DNA of 64,000 nt from Pycnococcus provasolii. Lineage: Eukaryota > Chlorophyta > Pseudoscourfieldiophyceae > Pseudoscourfieldiales > Pycnococcaceae. The stretch is from positions 682,001 through 746,000 of the forward strand of contig OW568869.1 in NCBI GenBank assembly GCA_938743325.2, read 5' to 3'. Below, piece after piece: positions 9,301 through 18,999 of the stretch; position 1 is the stretch's first letter; each line of letters begins with the position of its first letter. The notes under the pieces were generated by a model that was not told the origin of the DNA, searched no databases, and saw only the letters and a program-made list of their open reading frames with translations. A program made the translations under genes and the position numbers.

Positions 9301-11244
9301 ATGGCGCCGCCGCCTTCCTTCCCAAGGTCGTTTGGAGTGACACACCAAAGTGGTGGTGCGTCGCCTTCGCACACAGCAGCAGCAGTGCCAGTGCCAGTGC
9401 GAGTGCGAGTGCGAGTGCCAGTGCGAGTGCCTGCCATGTCCATGTCCATGTCTATGTCCATGTTAAGCTCTACAAAGGCTAGGATTACGTCGACTATGGC
9501 TCTACGCTCTATGTGTTATTCTCGTGCGTCAATGTGTGGTGGTGGTCCGATGTCAACTCCACTTCTCAAGCATAACCCTACTAGGTTTCTCAGCAGTGGT
9601 ACTCTGGGAATGGTTGGGAACCATCACGCACTGTCGTCGTCGTCGGCGGCGGCGGCGAGGTCAGCATCAGCAGTGATAGACACGTCCATGTCGCCGTGGA
9701 AGCAACGCGCCCTGCTCACGCCGAGAGGTGCCGTCGCGGAAGGAAGGACGGAAAATGCTGATACCGAGGCACAGTCAACAAACAGCTTCAAGCAGGCGGG
9801 CTTGAACGCCGAGCTTGTGCAGGCTGTGAGAGAACTTGGATTCAACGTACCCACGGACGTACAGGCCGCAGCCTTGCCGCTCATCTTGCAACGCGAGGAT
9901 GTGCTCATTGCAAGCCAGACTGGGTCAGGCAAAACGCTCGCGTATCTGCTGCCCATCGTCCAGTCCATGAGAAACGAGGAGGCGGAACTTGCAAAGCTGA
10001 CGCCCGAGCAAGTTGTCGAACGCTCTGGAAAGAACAAAGGGCTGTTCGTGGGGTGCCGGGTCAGACGACCGCGTGCTCTCGTCATCGCGCCGACGCGTGA
10101 GCTCGCCGAGCAAATCTACAGCGTGGCGAAGGAACTCGGACACCACGCGAGATTTCGATCCACGCTGATTGTCGGAGGGGCGTCGCTTAAGGTGCAGCGT
10201 ACGGTACTCGCACGAGCGCCCGTCGACCTGGTTATTGCCACACCCAAGCGTCTTTCCGACGTGCACGCCGAGGAGTCGCTCTTCTTTGGAGATGTCAAAA
10301 CGGTGGTGCTGGACGAAGCTGACACGCTCGTGAGTGCGGGATTCAACGAAGTGCAGACGCTGCTCGAACGTATGCGCCATCCCGATCGGAAGAGCATTCT
10401 TGTCTCTGCCACAGTCACGCCGGCGGTGCAGAAGCTCCTCGCGAAGAACTTTCCTCAGGCGAAACGTGCCGCGACCAAGTCACTGCACAGGGTGCCCAAA
10501 AATGCCAAGCACACGTTCCTTCGCGTGCCAGGCGACCAAGATAAGCTTCAGGTGCTTGCCGACACCATTCGCGCGTCGCATGCTAAAGGGAATCGCGTGC
10601 TTGTGTTCTGCAACACCGTTCAAAGCTGCCGCGCCGCAAGCCATCGGCTGAACGAGGAGGGCATGAATGTGGTGTGTCACCACGGCGAAGTTCCGAAGAG
10701 CGAGCGAGCGCGCGCGGTGGAAGCTTTCGCCCGTGACGGCAGCGAGCACGAGGGGCCACCCGCCATGGTGTGCACAGACCTAGCCGCGCGAGGGCTCGAC
10801 TTTCGTGCTGACGTCGATCACGTGGTGATGTTCGACTTTCCGCTCAACACGGTGGAGTACTTGCATCGCACTGGCCGGACCGCACGTGCGGGCAAGCCTG
10901 GGCTGGTGACGGGACTGGTGACGAAGAGGGATCAGATTCTTGCGTTTCGTATCGAGCAGGCCATTCAAAGCGGGAAGCCTCTCGACGCATTGAGCGGCGC
11001 ACACGATCCTGGCGCAATGGCACGCAAACGGCTCGAGACGAAGACAACGTCAAAGAAGGGCCAACGCGGCGCGGCGCGTGTGGCGAGCAATCGTGGCGTT
11101 CAGGTGAAGAAAATTGCTGACATAGCTAGAGCAGGAGGTCGCGGTGGCAGAGGAGGTCGCGGTGGCAGAGGAGGTCGTGGCGGCAGAGGAGGTCGCGGTG
11201 GTGGCGACGGCGGCGGTGGTCGTCGCGGCAGCTCGAGGTTTTGA
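9301..11244 (+). CDS. DEAD-box ATP-dependent RNA helicase with RGG tail, probably organelle-targeted
   Basis: A 647-residue protein from the first in-frame ATG at 9301. All helicase motifs are present: a Q-motif region (FKQAGLNAELVQAVRELGF, 163-181), motif I SQTGSGKT (205-212), Ia PTRELAEQ, Ib TPKRL, II DEAD (338-341), III SAT, IV LVFCNT, V ARGLDF and VI HRTGRTARAG (522-531). The first about 150 residues are unusual: low-complexity, almost free of acidic residues, rich in Ser, Met, Arg and Val. That suggests a mitochondrial or plastid presequence. The C-terminus is a run of RGG/GGR repeats (about 615-645), a typical RNA-binding tail. It probably unwinds or remodels structured RNA in ribosome assembly or RNA processing. 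It ends 77 bp from the convergent dioxygenase gene. Confidence 0.93.
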   Translation: MAPPPSFPRSFGVTHQSGGASPSHTAAAVPVPVRVRVRVPVRVPAMSMSMSMSMLSSTKARITSTMALRSMCYSRASMCGGGPMSTPLLKHNPTRFLSSGTLGMVGNHHALSSSSAAAARSASAVIDTSMSPWKQRALLTPRGAVAEGRTENADTEAQSTNSFKQAGLNAELVQAVRELGFNVPTDVQAAALPLILQREDVLIASQTGSGKTLAYLLPIVQSMRNEEAELAKLTPEQVVERSGKNKGLFVGCRVRRPRALVIAPTRELAEQIYSVAKELGHHARFRSTLIVGGASLKVQRTVLARAPVDLVIATPKRLSDVHAEESLFFGDVKTVVLDEADTLVSAGFNEVQTLLERMRHPDRKSILVSATVTPAVQKLLAKNFPQAKRAATKSLHRVPKNAKHTFLRVPGDQDKLQVLADTIRASHAKGNRVLVFCNTVQSCRAASHRLNEEGMNVVCHHGEVPKSERARAVEAFARDGSEHEGPPAMVCTDLAARGLDFRADVDHVVMFDFPLNTVEYLHRTGRTARAGKPGLVTGLVTKRDQILAFRIEQAIQSGKPLDALSGAHDPGAMARKRLETKTTSKKGQRGAARVASNRGVQVKKIADIARAGGRGGRGGRGGRGGRGGRGGRGGGDGGGGRRGSSRF

Positions 11245-11321
11245 GAATTAACCATAGAAAGAAGAAACAATAATGTACAGTCCTTTCATGTTATTACACT
11301 TAATGTGCTCAATGTGCATCA

Positions 11322-12314
11322 TCAACGAAAGGTGGTCCTCCACATTTCTCGCGCATACTTTTCGCTGTCGTACCATGTAGCTGCGTGAACGCATCTCTCG
11401 TTGTCCCATATCACAACGTCGCCTGGCTCCCACTGATGAACGTAAGACTGGGAAGTCAAAAGCGGAAGCACTGTGCTGTAGAGCTCCTCCACGGAATCGT
11501 GCTTTTCACCTGTTGTTTCGTAGTGCTCCATCTCATCTGGCTGTAGTGGCGGAGCCGTAGAGGGTAGCACAGCCATAACTGAGCTGTTGAAGCAGTTAAG
11601 CACCTCCTCGCCATTCGCCTGCGCCCTCGTTATCAGTGGGCGCGTGATTGGCGGATATTTGGCTCTCTGCTCAGCGGTCAGTAACGGATACGAGGGTGTG
11701 CTGCGCTTGCACGCTGCGTTGTGGTGCGCGTAACTCATGACAAGCACCTTGTCGCGAAGCGAATCAATTAATTCTGGTGGAAGATTTGATTCGCTTAGTT
11801 CAGTTGACGCGAAGGCAGTACCACCGCCTACCGGCGGACCAGCGATACACATGAGAAGGCTCCCACGCGGTTGTGGATTTCGGAAGAGCTGATCCGTATG
11901 CCACACTGGCGCGCGCTTTATGGGATCGTATTTTACATGATCGAGGCGCTGGCAAGACTGGAAGAGCGCGCGCGGTTCACCGTCTTCTCTTCGAACGTTG
12001 CCGAGAACCTGTACCTGCGGTATGCCAGGCCAGAGAAACTGCTTTTTGACGCCCGGGTTCATCTCAACTTCGCCAAACTCCTTCGACAGACTTACTAAGT
12101 CGTTCGGCGTGGCCCGTTTAGCCGCATCGCTTCCCGCGCGAAGCACTACAACGCCTTTTGCGCGCCACGACTCGAGCAGCGCTGTTCGTGCCGACTCAGC
12201 CTCTAGGCTATTCGCACCACTCAGCAACACTGGTGAGTGCAGCACGGGTGGCCACGACGAGTGCGACGCATGTGCGCGCACACGCGGAGTGCTGAAGGCG
12301 GCATCGCGACGCAT
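11322..12314 (-). CDS. TauD/TfdA-family Fe(II)/2-oxoglutarate dioxygenase
   Basis: A 330-residue protein with ATG at 12312-12314. The iron-binding triad is clear: H139 and D141 in VWHTDQLF, and H310 in RCVHAATWYD. The 2-oxoglutarate-binding arginine is R326 in MWRTTF. GGGTAFAS (about 163-170) and WEPGDVVIWDN (about 295-305) are also typical of the TauD fold. The family couples oxidative decarboxylation of 2-oxoglutarate to hydroxylation of small molecules such as taurine, aryloxyacids, carnitine precursors or sulfonates. Substrate specificity cannot be told. The N-terminus before residue 28 is basic and Ser-rich and may be a mitochondrial presequence. Confidence 0.88.
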   Translation of the reverse strand: MRRDAAFSTPRVRAHASHSSWPPVLHSPVLLSGANSLEAESARTALLESWRAKGVVVLRAGSDAAKRATPNDLVSLSKEFGEVEMNPGVKKQFLWPGIPQVQVLGNVRREDGEPRALFQSCQRLDHVKYDPIKRAPVWHTDQLFRNPQPRGSLLMCIAGPPVGGGTAFASTELSESNLPPELIDSLRDKVLVMSYAHHNAACKRSTPSYPLLTAEQRAKYPPITRPLITRAQANGEEVLNCFNSSVMAVLPSTAPPLQPDEMEHYETTGEKHDSVEELYSTVLPLLTSQSYVHQWEPGDVVIWDNERCVHAATWYDSEKYAREMWRTTFR

Positions 12315-12506
12315 CGGAAAAAATCAAGGCCCGTCGGAACGGAACGGAGTTAGGGGATTGTCCATAGAAGTATGGATAGGTGGATCCCGATTTCCAACGA
12401 AAAATCCCTAGGCTGGCCCTTGTAAGCCATGGCGGCGACGGCGGCCGGCCGGCCTGTTCTTTGTTATAGTCTGCCACTTAAGGTTAAGCTGCTTAGGTAA
12501 CATTAC

Positions 12507-15500
12507 TTACACTTTGTACGCCTTCTTCACCGCGCCTACGTCGACGACATCGCCGGGAGCCTTGCACATGTCGCACACAGCCGCGACGCCAGACTTGGTG
12601 CGCTTCGACAGCATCATGCCCACGATCGCGAAGCGGTCTGAACGAGAAAGGCCAAGCAGCACATCCAAGGCCACGCGCGCAAAGGCGGGGCTCGCATCCT
12701 CGGAGCCCGCGATTACCAGAGTTGCGACGATAGCGTCCACCACCTCGCCCTGAAGGCTTCCCTTCACGAGCTTTGCAAGGGCATCAACCGATGTCACGTT
12801 TGTCTTCAGATAGTCGAAGAGCATGTTCGCGTCTGACTTCAGGTTCCGCACAGCCACCTCAAAATCGGTTGCGCATTTTGGCGATGGCGGCATGATTATC
12901 GGAGAGGAGGGTAGTGTTGTTCGTGCGCGTGTAGTCGAGGTTGGCGTAGACTTAGGCGACTGCACATCCTTCGCCGGACTTGGCGACGATGCTGAGGGTG
13001 CCGATGTCTCCTTCTGCTGCTGGGGTGGACTGCGCGTCGACTCAGCCTTCGGCGCAGGCGTCTTCGACGTCTCCTTCGCCTCCGATGCCTCGAGCTTCTT
13101 GCGCACATCCGCCATCTCAGCCTTCAGCTGAGCGTTATCCGGCATCGTCTTCAGCACGCGCTCGTAGTCGGCAAGCGAGTCCACGAGCTTGCCGAGCACA
13201 GCACGAGCAGCCGCACGCCGATGGTACGCCTTCACAAAAGACTTGTCGAGCGCGATCGCACGATCCGCGTCCGACTCGGCGTCAGCAGCTCGACCGAGCA
13301 CAAGTCGGCACATCGCTCGGTTCGAGAAGAGCGCTGGCTGCGTAGGATCGAGCTCGATTGCACGCGTGTACGCATCCTCCGCCTCCTTGCGCTTGCCCTG
13401 CTTGAAGAGGTCATTGCCGCGAATCTTCTCCTTCTCAGCTGCCTCAGCGTTCGACGGCGTTGGTGTGCTCTCCTCCTCCTCCTCCTCCTCCTCGTCGTCG
13501 TCTTCCTCGACGATCGGAATCTTCACGCGCGTCGACTCAGCCTTCGGCGCAGGCGTCGGTGGTGTCGCCTTCTTCTTCTGTTCCTCCTCTTCTTCTTCAT
13601 CGTCGTCGTCGTCGTCCTCCTCGACGATCGGAATCTTCACGCGCGTCGACTCAGCCTTCGGCGCAGGCGTCGGTGGTGTCGCCTTCTTCTGCTGCTCCTC
13701 CTCTTCTTCCTCGTCGTCGTCGTCGTCCTCCTCGACGATCGGAATCTTCACGCGCGTCGACTCAGCCTTCGGCGCAGGCGTCTTCGACGACTCCTTCGCC
13801 TCCGATGCCTCGAGCTTCTTGCGCACATCCGCCATCTCAGCCTTCAGCTGAGCGTTATCCGGCATCGTCTTCAGCACGCGCTCGTAGTCGGCAAGCGAGT
13901 CCACGAGCTTGCCGAGCACAGCACGAGCAGCCGCACGCCGATGGTACGCCTTCACAAAAGACTTGTCGAGCGCGATCGCACGATCCGCGTCCGACTCGGC
14001 GTCAGCAGCTCGACCGAGCACAAGCCGGCACATCGCTCGGTTCGAGAAGAGCGCTGGCTGCGTCGAGTCGAGCTCGATCGCTCGCGTGTACGCATCTTCC
14101 GCCTCCTTGCGCTTGCCCTGCTTGAAGAGGTCATTGCCGCGAATCTTCTCCTTCTCAGCTGCCTCAGCGTTCGACGGCGTTGGTGTGCTCTCCTCCTCCT
14201 CCTCCTCCTCGTCGTCGTCGTCTTCCTCGACGATCGGAATCTTCACGCGCGTCGACTCAGCCTTCGGCGCAGGCGTCGGTGGTGTCGCCTTCTTCTTCTG
14301 TTCCTCCTCTTCTTCTTCATCGTCGTCGTCGTCGTCCTCCTCGACGATCGGAATCTTCACGCGCGTCGACTCAGCCTTCGGCGCAGGCGTCTTCGACGTC
14401 TCCTTCGCCTCCGATGCCTCGAGCTTCTTGCGCACATCCGCCATCTCAGCCTTCAGCTGAGCGTTATCCGGCATCGTCTTCAGCACGCGCTCGTAGTCGG
14501 CAAGCGAGTCCACGAGCTTGCCGAGCACAGCACGAGCAGCCGCACGCCGATGGTACGCCTTCACAAAAGACTTGTCGAGCGCGATCGCACGATCCGCGTC
14601 CGACTCGGCGTCAGCAGCTCGACCGAGCACAAGCCGGCACATCGCTCGGTTCGAGAAGAGCGCTGGCTGCGTCGAGTCGAGCTCGATCGCTCGCGTGTAC
14701 GCATCTTCCGCCTCCTTGCGCTTGCCCTGCTTGAAGAGGTCATTGCCGCGAATCTTCTCCTTCTCAGCTGCCTCAGCGTTCGACGGCGTTGGTGTGCTCT
14801 CCTCCTCCTCCTCCTCCTCCTCCTCGTCGTCGTCTTCCTCGACGATCGGAATCTTCACGCGCGTCGACTCAGCCTTCGGCGCAGGCGTCGGTGGTGTCGC
14901 CTTCTTCTTCTGTTCCTCCTCTTCTTCTTCATCGTCGTCGTCGTCGTCCTCCTCGACGATCGGAATCTTCACGCGCGTCGACTCAGCCTTCGGCGCAGGC
15001 GTCGGTGGTGTCGCCTTCTTCTGCTGCTCCTCCTCTTCTTCCTCGTCGTCGTCGTCGTCCTCCTCGACGATCGGAATCTTCACGCGCGTCGACTCAGCCT
15101 TCGGCGCAGGCGTCTTCGACGTCTCCTTCGCCTCCGATGCCTCGAGCTTCTTGCGCACATCCGCCATCTCAGCCTTCAGCTGAGCGTTATCCGGCATCGT
15201 CTTCAGCACGCGCTCGTAGTCGGCAAGCGAGTCCACGAGCTTGCCGAGCACAGCACGAGCAGCCGCACGCCGATGGTACGCCTTCACAAAAGACTTGTCG
15301 AGCGCGATCGCACGATCCGCGTCCGACTCCGCCTCCTTCGCGCGTCCTAAAATTAGGCGACACATCGCTCGATTCGAGAAGAGCGCTGGCTGCGTAGGAT
15401 CGAGCTCGATCGCACGCGTGTACGCATCTTCCGCCTCCTTGCGCCGGCCCTGCTTGAAGAGATTATTGCCGAGAAGCTTCTCTTTCTCGGCAGTTTGCAC

Positions 15501-17675
15501 ATCGCGTGGATCAACAGAGGTTGTTGGTGCCGAGGAGGGCTTCTCGTCCTCCTCGTCGTCGTCCTCCTCGACGATCGGAATCTTCACGCGCGTCGCGTCT
15601 TTCTTTGTGCTTTCGGTGGCATCGTCTTCCGCCTGCTCGTAGTATCTGCTGTAGTCCTCCGGGACTGGTGGAATATTCTTTCGCTTTGTCTCTTCTTTCG
15701 TCTCTTCTTTGCGCTGTTCCTCCTCCTCCTCCTCCTCCTCCTCCTCCTCCTCGACTTCCTCAATCAGGACCTTTTTGCCAGCACGCTTTGGGCGGTACAT
15801 TGCATCCTCGGACTTTCCCTTGAGCATGGCAATCTGCTGACGGGCTGTAGTTGCATATTCCTTCTCGACCGCTCCACCGAGACGTTGCGAAAGTGACAAA
15901 AGTTCCTGGTAGTCTGCCATGGCATCGTTGTACTTTTTCATTTCCACCAGAGCAACTGCACGTCGAAGGTACGCCTTTGGCGTATCAGGACTAGCGCACA
16001 TTGCTTGAGTTGCGTCAGACACCGCCGCGTCATACATCCTGAGATGAAATTGGCAATTTGAACGATTGCAGTACAGTACCGCAAGTGCATCCTTGGCTTC
16101 CTTCGTCTTGGTGGTTTCCAAAATCTCGATCGCCTCCGAGTATCCCTTGCGAGCGCCGCCATAGTCACGCTTCTTGAACTTGTCATTCGCCGCCACCTTC
16201 ATCTTCGTCGCCGAGTCGAGAGCCACCGCCGCAGGATCTTGCACCGGCTCTGGCGCTGGCGAGGGTGCAGCAGCAACCACACCTTTCTGCACCGGGTCGC
16301 GGTAGTAGCCCAGACCTTGCTTGCCTGTTCGGAACGCATAGCCTTTGCGAGCTCCGGCAAACGACTTGCTTGCAAGGAACTCCCCACCTTCCTGCGCAGC
16401 ACTGGGGTCACCTCCATCCTCGTCGTCGTCGTCGTCTTCGTCCTCGTCGTCAACCTCCTCGATCATCACTCGCGTCGTCTTCTCAGGCACCGACTTGCGC
16501 TCTTTCTCTCGCTCGATGTAACGGGCAGCCTTGATGCGAGACTCCTGTATGTCTCGCCCAGCCTTCTCATTGCCAGCCGCCTCGGCGTATTCCGATGCCT
16601 TATCGAAGTCGTCGACAGCCTCTTCGTACCTCTTCAGTTCGGTGCACGCCGTACCTCGGCGCATGTACACCTTCATCGTCGACGCGGGATTGCTGTTGAA
16701 TGCGTCGTCCGCACACTTGATGGCATTCGTGCAGTCCTCGATGACGTCATCGTAGCGTTTCACCTTGAGATATGCCGCGGCACGATTGCTGTGCACCGCC
16801 GAGTTGTTTGGGTGGAGCGCGAGCGACAGACTGAATGCGTCGATGGCCGCGGTGTACTCTCTTGCACGGAACAGCTCGTTTCCCTTGTCCTTTTCTCGCG
16901 CCGCGGCGAATGCGCGCTCCGCGTCCGTCGCTCCGTTGTACAGGCGCAGTCGGCGCACGAGCTCGTGCTCGTCGCCTGCGCCGCTTGCCTCCGCGTTGTC
17001 CGCAGGCTTGTTCTTGCCGCTTAGAAAGTCGCGCGCCTTCTGTTCCTCAACCTTCTTCTCCTCCTCCTCCTCCGCCTCCTCGTCCTCCGCGTACCGATCC
17101 CAGCGGTCGTAGTACGCTCGTCCAGAGCGCACGTCGCCCTGATCTCGATTGCGTCTCTTCTCCTCCGCCGTCAGCTTCTTACCAACCACCGTCGACGACG
17201 TCGTCGTCGTCGTCGTCTCTTCGCTGGCCGCGGCTGGCGCCGGTGCCTGCGCCGTCCTCGCATTTCGCACTGGCAGGCTTGCGTTTCCGGCATCGGCCGC
17301 AACGAGCTGTTCGTCTCTCTCCTTCACCTCGCTTGTCCAGTTGAGAATGTCCAACCTCGCGTCGTCGAGCACGTTGTCCATCACCTTCCTCGCCTCCGGC
17401 CCCAAGGGCTCGATCTTCGCCTTGTCCGCCCCCAGCACGATCATGCGCGCCTTGATGGCGTTCGCCGTCGGCTCGAATCCTTCCTGCCTCATGTACCTTT
17501 CCATGCGGTGTAGCTTCTTGACATCCGTCAAGGCGTTGATTTCGTCGAACGTGATATTGTCGAAGAGTACTTTTTCGTCTTTCGACGGCACGATACGCGA
17601 CGCCGTCTGCTCGACGTGGTTGTTGATTGGTGTGGGCACTGGAGCATGTGGCACTCCTCCCGGTGTCGCGGACAT
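12507..17675 (-). CDS. SPAG1/RPAP3-like multi-TPR co-chaperone with expanded repeats
   Basis: A 1722-residue protein from the first in-frame ATG at 17673-17675. It has six blocks of three TPR motifs, for example RGNDLFKQGKRKEAEDAY and NRAMCRLVLGRAADAESD. Acidic linkers carry the motif VKIPIVEEDDD, and the last about 120 residues match the RPAP3 C-terminal (RuvBL-binding) domain seen in RPAP3 and SPAG1. In known systems these proteins work with HSP90 and R2TP to assemble axonemal dynein arms or other large complexes. The first two TPR blocks are distinct. Blocks 3-6 are near-identical at DNA level (see the repeat feature), which makes the protein much longer than usual SPAG1 (roughly 900 residues). 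I am confident about TPR and fairly confident about the C-terminal domain. The choice of SPAG1 over RPAP3 rests on multiple TPR blocks. Confidence 0.85.
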   Translation of the reverse strand: MSATPGGVPHAPVPTPINNHVEQTASRIVPSKDEKVLFDNITFDEINALTDVKKLHRMERYMRQEGFEPTANAIKARMIVLGADKAKIEPLGPEARKVMDNVLDDARLDILNWTSEVKERDEQLVAADAGNASLPVRNARTAQAPAPAAASEETTTTTTSSTVVGKKLTAEEKRRNRDQGDVRSGRAYYDRWDRYAEDEEAEEEEEKKVEEQKARDFLSGKNKPADNAEASGAGDEHELVRRLRLYNGATDAERAFAAAREKDKGNELFRAREYTAAIDAFSLSLALHPNNSAVHSNRAAAYLKVKRYDDVIEDCTNAIKCADDAFNSNPASTMKVYMRRGTACTELKRYEEAVDDFDKASEYAEAAGNEKAGRDIQESRIKAARYIEREKERKSVPEKTTRVMIEEVDDEDEDDDDDEDGGDPSAAQEGGEFLASKSFAGARKGYAFRTGKQGLGYYRDPVQKGVVAAAPSPAPEPVQDPAAVALDSATKMKVAANDKFKKRDYGGARKGYSEAIEILETTKTKEAKDALAVLYCNRSNCQFHLRMYDAAVSDATQAMCASPDTPKAYLRRAVALVEMKKYNDAMADYQELLSLSQRLGGAVEKEYATTARQQIAMLKGKSEDAMYRPKRAGKKVLIEEVEEEEEEEEEEEEQRKEETKEETKRKNIPPVPEDYSRYYEQAEDDATESTKKDATRVKIPIVEEDDDEEDEKPSSAPTTSVDPRDVQTAEKEKLLGNNLFKQGRRKEAEDAYTRAIELDPTQPALFSNRAMCRLILGRAKEAESDADRAIALDKSFVKAYHRRAAARAVLGKLVDSLADYERVLKTMPDNAQLKAEMADVRKKLEASEAKETSKTPAPKAESTRVKIPIVEEDDDDDEEEEEEQQKKATPPTPAPKAESTRVKIPIVEEDDDDDDEEEEEEQKKKATPPTPAPKAESTRVKIPIVEEDDDEEEEEEEEESTPTPSNAEAAEKEKIRGNDLFKQGKRKEAEDAYTRAIELDSTQPALFSNRAMCRLVLGRAADAESDADRAIALDKSFVKAYHRRAAARAVLGKLVDSLADYERVLKTMPDNAQLKAEMADVRKKLEASEAKETSKTPAPKAESTRVKIPIVEEDDDDDDEEEEEEQKKKATPPTPAPKAESTRVKIPIVEEDDDDEEEEEEESTPTPSNAEAAEKEKIRGNDLFKQGKRKEAEDAYTRAIELDSTQPALFSNRAMCRLVLGRAADAESDADRAIALDKSFVKAYHRRAAARAVLGKLVDSLADYERVLKTMPDNAQLKAEMADVRKKLEASEAKESSKTPAPKAESTRVKIPIVEEDDDDDEEEEEEQQKKATPPTPAPKAESTRVKIPIVEEDDDDDDEEEEEEQKKKATPPTPAPKAESTRVKIPIVEEDDDEEEEEEEESTPTPSNAEAAEKEKIRGNDLFKQGKRKEAEDAYTRAIELDPTQPALFSNRAMCRLVLGRAADAESDADRAIALDKSFVKAYHRRAAARAVLGKLVDSLADYERVLKTMPDNAQLKAEMADVRKKLEASEAKETSKTPAPKAESTRSPPQQQKETSAPSASSPSPAKDVQSPKSTPTSTTRARTTLPSSPIIMPPSPKCATDFEVAVRNLKSDANMLFDYLKTNVTSVDALAKLVKGSLQGEVVDAIVATLVIAGSEDASPAFARVALDVLLGLSRSDRFAIVGMMLSKRTKSGVAAVCDMCKAPGDVVDVGAVKKAYKV
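13061..15520. repeat. Tandem TPR-plus-acidic-linker repeats, periods 720, 609 and 723 bp
   Basis: The motif tcttcgacg at the end of each linker recurs at 13061, 13781, 14390 and 15113. The TPR part between them is almost base-for-base identical. The period differs because the linker unit (VKIPIVEEDDD plus acidic run plus KKATPPTPAPKAEST) is present once to three times. The fourth copy (toward 15520) is more diverged. Confidence 0.92.
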
Positions 17676-17731
17676 GACGAAGTCCAAGAATTATATAAGA
17701 CCACGATTAACCTATTATCCTATGCACTTAA

Positions 17732-17788
17732 CACGTAAGACGTAAGACGTAAGACGTAAGACGTAAGGCGTAAGACGTAAGACGTAAG
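17732..17788. repeat. ACGTAAG heptamer tandem array
   Basis: About eight copies of the 7-mer ACGTAAG, one variant GCGTAAG, starting some 57 bp upstream of the SPAG1-like ATG. ACGT cores are bound by bZIP factors in plants, so a promoter role is possible. Confidence 0.85.
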
Positions 17789-18454
17789 CGCACACACACA
17801 GCTCTGATCTGTTCAGGGAACTAATTAACCAAAATGAACTTGCTTGTGATGATGATCCGGCGACGATACTTTTGGTAATAATGCGAATGCGCGTCCCCAG
17901 GGCCCCTGGGGGGGGAGCAAAGCTTCGGACCCGTGAACACCCGACGAAGACAGACGTCTTGAGAGACGTCAAGACCCTCGTCAAGACGTCAACACGCACT
18001 GAACGCCTGATGAGACCTTTTCGTAGCACTACCCTCGCGGGTAGAGTCTGCTGGGTCGCCTGTGCTGTGCTGTGCTGTGCTCATGCACTGTGCTGTGCTC
18101 ATGCACTTGCTTGTTGTCGTCGTGCGTGTGCCCTACATACTCCTACTGTAATAATGAAAGGGCTTCGAAGGAGGAAAGGCGCTGGCCTCGCGATTCTCGC
18201 GATGCAGACGCGATAAAAGCCACGGCCTCGACGTCTCGACGATGCATCTCAGCATCTCGTAAGACTGTACGGGATACATTTCCTTCTCGAAGCATCGAAG
18301 TCGAAGATTAGCCGCGTCCGTCTTCACCTTGCCCTTGCCCTTGCCCTTGACCGTCGTCGTCCTCATGGTCGTCCTCGTGACTCGTGTGGTCCTCATGGTC
18401 GTCGTCTTCTCATGGTGGTCCTCAAGGTGGTCGTCGGGAATACGGTCGAGCCTT

Positions 18455-18475
18455 ACCCCTAACCCTAGCCCTAAC
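18455..18475. repeat. Short telomere-like tract
   Basis: Three degenerate units (ACCCCTAACCCTAGCCCTAAC) on the plus strand in the intergenic region before the nitroreductase gene. Confidence 0.7.
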
Positions 18476-18563
18476 ATAAAGTTTACTGTAGTACTACATA
18501 GTTCTTAATAACGACGACGTTGGTGACCTTAAAGACGACGTTGGTCATAAGGTTGTTGACGAT

Positions 18564-18632
18564 GGTTAGGGTTCGGGTTCGGGCTAGGGTTACTGGATTA
18601 GGGTAGTAGGGTTAGGGTTACTGGATTAGGGG
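18564..18632. repeat. Degenerate telomere-like tract (TTAGGG/TTCGGG)
   Basis: GTTAGGGTTCGGGTTCGGG followed by spaced TTAGGG and ATTAGGG units on the plus strand. It lies about 370-430 bp upstream of the nitroreductase start, in the opposite orientation to the patch at 18455. Confidence 0.8.
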
Positions 18633-18999
18633 AGTGAGTGATTCGGATTATTCCATTTATTCGGGTTCGGGTTCAGGTTTTTCGTTATTACGGCTAGGAC
18701 GTTCGCCATGACGTCATGCATCTTCATGGGACTGGTCATCGCCAACGTCTCTGCTCTCAAGCCTATGTGGTGTACCGGTGTCGTCAGCGTGCGTGTGTGT
18801 GACGACACCGTGTGTCACAATCCAACCCGTATTTATTTTGACGCAGATCTGCTTCACCGACGGTTGCTTGAAGCTGCTTGACCGACAGAAGACGTTAGTT
18901 AGCAGACCCGACGTACGTGTCTGCTTTGGATAGAGGAGTCTTTTCTTACTCCATTAGCAGTTGCTCATTGCAGCAGTAGCGGCATCCCAAAAAACGGTG

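Larger units (their letters stand above)
17676..18999. other. Divergent intergenic region rich in simple repeats
   Basis: Lies between the SPAG1-like and nitroreductase genes. It holds an ACGTAAG heptamer array (17732-17788), a TGTGC/CATGCAC cluster (18060-18110) and a CCCTTG hexamer run (about 18328-18350). It also has two telomere-like patches (18455-18475, 18564-18632). No frame here has convincing coding character. Confidence 0.6.

Noticed and set aside
13221-15350. Long plus-strand frame of about 709 codons opposite the SPAG1-like gene
   Set aside because: Leu/Arg-rich mirror of the TPR repeats and acidic runs. It is open only because the same repeat recurs without stops in that frame, and the minus-strand protein has clear domains.
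17676-17687. Upstream extensions of several frames that begin at TTG, CTG or GTG
   Set aside because: Nuclear genes use ATG. In each case the first in-frame ATG gave a sensible N-terminus (signal anchor, MSATPGG, MAGGTSDKK and so on), so starts were moved there.
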